A stretch of DNA of 41,285 nt, from assembly GCA_029260615.1 (NCBI GenBank), contig JAJDCX010000101.1, forward strand, positions 1-41,285, given 5' to 3'. The position numbers and the translations under genes are program-made. Origin of the DNA: Phycisphaeraceae bacterium. GTDB taxonomy: Bacteria > Planctomycetota > Phycisphaerae > Phycisphaerales > Phycisphaeraceae. The notes beneath the pieces are model-generated. The model was given only the letters and a program-made list of their open reading frames with translations, searched no databases and was not told where the DNA came from. Of the stretch, positions 38,812 through 41,285 are shown piece after piece (position 1 is the stretch's first letter; every line of letters begins with the position of its first letter).

Positions 38812-40611
38812 TCAACACCGACGCCCCCTGATTATCACAGCCGTGCCGCACACCACCAGCCCCAGTGCCGAAGGCTCAGGCACCACACCCAATACTTCCG
38901 GCGGCGGCGGCGCACCCAGATTCCAACTGCCCAGCACCGCGTTGAGATCCTCGATACCCACGAACCCGTCACCGTTCAAATCCCCAGCCAGGATATCCCC
39001 CGGCGTGACGTTCTGGTTCCACCCGCTCAACACGATGTTCAGATCCTCGATACCCACGAACCCGTCGCCGTTCGGGTCCGTAAAGATCAGGTCACTCCCA
39101 AGCGTGATCGACACCGAGGCCGCGCCGTACTGTACCGTAGGCATCAGCCCAAATAGTTCCAGCCCGATCACGTTCTCGAACATCCCCGAGACCACCCCGC
39201 CACTGGTTTGCATCACCGTGTAAGTCCCAGCAGGCATCCCCCCCAATGCCCGAAGGTCCAGCGTCGTGCCCAAGATCGAAATACCTATGTCCCCGGTGAC
39301 GTTCAACATGTCCAACAACCCCCCGATCCCGCCCAACTCAATCTCTAACGCACCCCCTGCAAACGTGTAATCCCCGATGACATCGGTCACACCGATCGAT
39401 TCCCCCGGCGAGAGTGTGCCCCCCGCCTGAACAAACGTGCCACCCACATCAATAACACCCGCACCCCTAAGCGTCCCGCCAGTAAAGTTGAATGCACCCG
39501 CATCCACCAAAATGTCCTGGCTGGACATATTCAGCAAACCATTTTGCAGGTTGTAAGTCCCCATCCCCATGACGTCCCCAAGCGTTAACGGCCCACCGGT
39601 GACCTGCAATACACCCCCGTGATTCACCGTGCTGCCAGCACCGACCGTAACAGCCCGTATCTGCTGCCCAAGTTCGCCATAGCTAACCGCCCCGCCGTGC
39701 CGTATAAAAACATCATCGCCCCCGTCGGGCACCAGCCCCCCCTCCCAGCTCCCCGCGGTCCCCCAATCCGTCCCCCCCAAAAAGTCCTGCCGTGGCAGGT
39801 CGATCATCGTCCACCCCGCCGCAGCCGCCGCTGCAAACACATCCGTCGCCGTGGGCAACCGACGCCGGTTCACCGCACCACAGCCCGCACACATCAACGA
39901 CACCCCCGGAGCGATGTGATTATTACTGTCTACGATCCCCATCACCGCGCCATTCACAAACAGGGTATTCACATCATAATCCCCGTCATCCGTCTGCGGT
40001 GAAGTCACGTTCCCCGTCAGCCCCACCGCATGCCCGATCTCATGGACCGCCGAGCTAAACAGATCAAACCCATTGACCGCCGCCACAGGCGCTCCCGGGT
40101 TCGTCCCACCGCGATACCCCACCTCCAACAGGTCAGGCGGAGCCCCGTTAAACCAAGCAGCCTGCTGCGCCCCGCTGAGATCCCGGTACAACGTCTGCTG
40201 CAAGTCGAACTCGGAATGGTCCGTAGGCGTCGGATCGAGATACCACAAACGCTCCACCCCGCTGAGGGTCGTATCAAACCGCACCCTCGCCGTGGTCGGC
40301 TTCGCGACAGGCCCACCGTCCAGGTTCGTGTGCAACGCCAGCGTACTCCCAGGCAAACTCGCGTAGTAGTACTCAACATCAATCGTCCACGTGTCCTCAA
40401 TCATGTCTTCCCAAAACCCCGCCGCCGCCTCCATGATCGGCTGCAGCAACGTACCGGCCGGGTCAAAACCCGGCGTGTCCGAGACGCCCACATTAAAAGT
40501 CAGGTTGATCGTGATCGACCGAGCAGGCAACGTGACACCAAGCACCACCAGGAAAAATACCGGCAAGAAAACCATCCCCCACACACCACCCGTAACACGC
40601 TTTGCCTTCAT
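38812..40611 (-). CDS. Secreted zinc-protease-like protein with dockerin-like and PEP-CTERM modules
   Basis: A 599-residue exported protein. It has a signal peptide (about 1-31), then an N-terminal metallopeptidase-like domain (about 33-270). The motif HEIGHAVGL (190-198) gives His190, Glu191 and His194, and there is a possible Met-turn (SLMCAG, 238-243). The position of the third metal ligand expected in a metzincin (HExxHxxGxxH/D) is Gly200, so the site is incomplete or uses another residue. A Gly-rich beta-solenoid part follows (about 280-500, with GGxL and LNMSSQD-type turns). Next come two dockerin-like loops (DPNGDGFVGIEDLN and DLNGDGFVGIEDLN) and a VPEPSAL anchor with a hydrophobic tail and RGRRC. 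The ATG at 40611 has GAGGG about 7 bases upstream. The protein is likely anchored at the outer surface. Confidence 0.85.
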   Translation of the reverse strand: MKAKRVTGGVWGMVFLPVFFLVVLGVTLPARSITINLTFNVGVSDTPGFDPAGTLLQPIMEAAAGFWEDMIEDTWTIDVEYYYASLPGSTLALHTNLDGGPVAKPTTARVRFDTTLSGVERLWYLDPTPTDHSEFDLQQTLYRDLSGAQQAAWFNGAPPDLLEVGYRGGTNPGAPVAAVNGFDLFSSAVHEIGHAVGLTGNVTSPQTDDGDYDVNTLFVNGAVMGIVDSNNHIAPGVSLMCAGCGAVNRRRLPTATDVFAAAAAAGWTMIDLPRQDFLGGTDWGTAGSWEGGLVPDGGDDVFIRHGGAVSYGELGQQIRAVTVGAGSTVNHGGVLQVTGGPLTLGDVMGMGTYNLQNGLLNMSSQDILVDAGAFNFTGGTLRGAGVIDVGGTFVQAGGTLSPGESIGVTDVIGDYTFAGGALEIELGGIGGLLDMLNVTGDIGISILGTTLDLRALGGMPAGTYTVMQTSGGVVSGMFENVIGLELFGLMPTVQYGAASVSITLGSDLIFTDPNGDGFVGIEDLNIVLSGWNQNVTPGDILAGDLNGDGFVGIEDLNAVLGSWNLGAPPPPEVLGVVPEPSALGLVVCGTAVIIRGRRC

Positions 40612-40709
40612 CTCTCTGCCCTCATACTGAAATGCCCCCGTATTCTACCATAGACTCCCCACCAACCGCCCCGGCAACTCAACAGCAAGCCGCTCCCGCC
40701 AGCTTCTTA

Positions 40710-40807
40710 CCTAGACCCCCATAACCATCAACACATCTGCTAATACTCCCCGCAGACCTGGAAAAAACCAGCGTCGATCTAACAGGCTGACCCCCAACCC
40801 TATAGCC
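40710..40807 (+). repeat. Degenerate heptanucleotide units
   Basis: Two short in-phase runs: CCTAGAC, CCCCATA and weaker units from 40710, and CTGACCC, CCAACCC, TATAGCC at 40787-40807, directly before the terminator. They share the CC(T/C)A core of the heptamer family but are more decayed than the other copies. Confidence 0.4.
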
Positions 40808-40809
40808 AT

Positions 40810-40842
40810 AAAAAAACCGGGCGCCGTGGGGAGGCGCCCGGT
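40810..40842 (-). terminator. Intrinsic terminator of the last (partial) gene
   Basis: A perfect 10-bp stem ACCGGGCGCC/GGCGCCCGGT (40816-40825 with 40833-40842), a 7-base loop and a run of seven U on the minus strand. It lies 88 bases downstream of the stop at 40931. Confidence 0.93.
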
Positions 40843-40930
40843 ATCAGTGTCTGACGACAACAAACGATTGGCTTAGCGTAGTGCGGGACCGTTACCTCCC
40901 AACCACACGGCCAGATTTTACTAACTTAAC

Positions 40931-41285
40931 TCAGCGACGACGACGAAGCATCGCCACGCCACCCAGACCCAGCAGGGCCAGTGTGGTAGGCTCGGGGACT
41001 ACGGCCGGACCGGGCGGCACGCCCGCGTTCCAGTTGCCCAAAACCACGTTCAGGTCCGCGATACCGACGAAGCCGGTGCCGTCATCCTGTGCATCGCCCG
41101 CCAGCAGGTCGCCGGGGGTGACCGTCAGGTTCCAGTTGCCCAGGACGATGTTCAGGTCGGCGATACCGACGAATCCGTCGGCATTGAGATCGCCCACGAG
41201 CAGCCCCTGCGTGATCGTGACGAACTGGTCGCCAGCGATCGTGGACAGGTCGATGGTGAAGACGTCTACAGCAAGGCTAGGGGCA
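40931..41285 (-). CDS. Dockerin/PEP-CTERM secreted protein, C-terminal part
   Basis: The frame stays open to the right edge, so the gene begins outside the window. An in-frame GTG at 41197 is internal, not a start. The visible 117 residues have a beta-strand-like start (FTIDLSTIAGDQFVTI), two dockerin-like calcium loops (DLNADGFVGIADLN and a second, altered loop DAQDDGTGFVGIADLN), then a VPEPTTL motif, a Leu/Gly-rich hydrophobic segment and an Arg-Arg-Arg-Arg end. The second loop has two extra residues compared with the first, which should disturb its calcium geometry. It is the same architecture as the neighbouring protein at 38812-40611. The N-terminal functional domain is not visible. A strong terminator follows. 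Confidence 0.88.
   Translation of the reverse strand, partial: APSLAVDVFTIDLSTIAGDQFVTITQGLLVGDLNADGFVGIADLNIVLGNWNLTVTPGDLLAGDAQDDGTGFVGIADLNVVLGNWNAGVPPGPAVVPEPTTLALLGLGGVAMLRRRR

Larger units (their letters stand above)
40612..40930. other. Gene-free stretch between two minus-strand dockerin genes
   Basis: About 320 bases with no supported gene. It holds the ribosome site of the metallopeptidase-like gene, a TAGAAT on the minus strand (40647-40642) that could be its -10 box but with no good -35, degenerate heptamer units (40710-40751 and 40787-40807), and the terminator of the last gene (40810-40842). The 88 bases between that hairpin and the stop at 40931 show no feature. Confidence 0.5.

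Noticed and set aside
38938..39080. Direct DNA repeat inside the metallopeptidase-like gene
   Set aside because: It is fully explained by the two copies of the dockerin-like calcium loop in the protein.

Overview
The window looks like chromosome of a planctomycete, most probably of the class Phycisphaerae. This is inferred from several sequence features: seven proteins ending in PEP-CTERM anchors (a Pro-Glu-Pro motif, a hydrophobic stretch and an Arg-rich tail), three of them with dockerin-like calcium-loop pairs; a fused and unusually large SecDF; a diderm outer-membrane assembly set (LptE-like and BamD-like proteins); many genes without a clear Shine-Dalgarno; and high GC. There is no rRNA, CRISPR, transposase, integrase or phage gene. 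Most genes lie on the minus strand in compact operons.

Layout. 1-5.1 kb: the end of a PEP-CTERM protein and carA (plus), then three minus-strand secreted PEP-CTERM proteins (one TIGR03790-like with a dockerin, and two paralogues). 5.1-8.5 kb: a BtpA-family gene (minus) diverging from an RNase Z-like metallo-beta-lactamase gene and an RsmJ-like methyltransferase gene (plus). 8.6-14.3 kb: the classic tgt-yajC-secDF protein-export operon (minus), closed by a strong terminator. 14.5-17.1 kb: overlapping Nudix and rhomboid genes and an aldo/keto reductase (minus). 17.2-24.3 kb: a six-gene minus-strand operon encoding a VWA protein, a repeat protein, ExbB, ExbD, ExbD and a large repeat protein. 24.5-27.1 kb: tRNA-Lys(UUU), a NeuB-family synthase, a small membrane protein and a zinc-ribbon membrane protein. 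27.2-31.4 kb: a BamD-like, LptE-like, ftsH operon (minus). 31.6-38.8 kb: tRNA-Lys(CUU), a 1560-residue PATR/PEP-CTERM surface protein and a GT39-like membrane glycosyltransferase (plus). 38.8 kb to the end: a zinc-protease-like dockerin/PEP-CTERM protein and the C-terminal part of another dockerin/PEP-CTERM protein (minus).

Most of the window serves the cell envelope: export (SecDF/YajC), quality control (FtsH, rhomboid), outer-membrane assembly (LptE, BamD-like), energised trans-envelope work (ExbB/ExbD) and secreted, C-terminally anchored proteins. No exosortase gene is present here.

The two most interesting observations are these. (1) The ExbB/ExbD operon lacks a classical TonB, but its first gene encodes a protein whose N-terminal membrane helix carries a TonB-like Pro-Trp...Ser-x3-His pattern followed by a von Willebrand A domain. 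(2) The gene-free gaps carry a dispersed family of degenerate heptanucleotide tandem repeats (CCCCAGT, CCCTAGA and CCTAGCC types) next to start and stop codons, resembling cyanobacterial STRR elements, together with a second family of hairpin elements sharing a GCGG-NNN-TAC-NNN-CCGC stem-loop.
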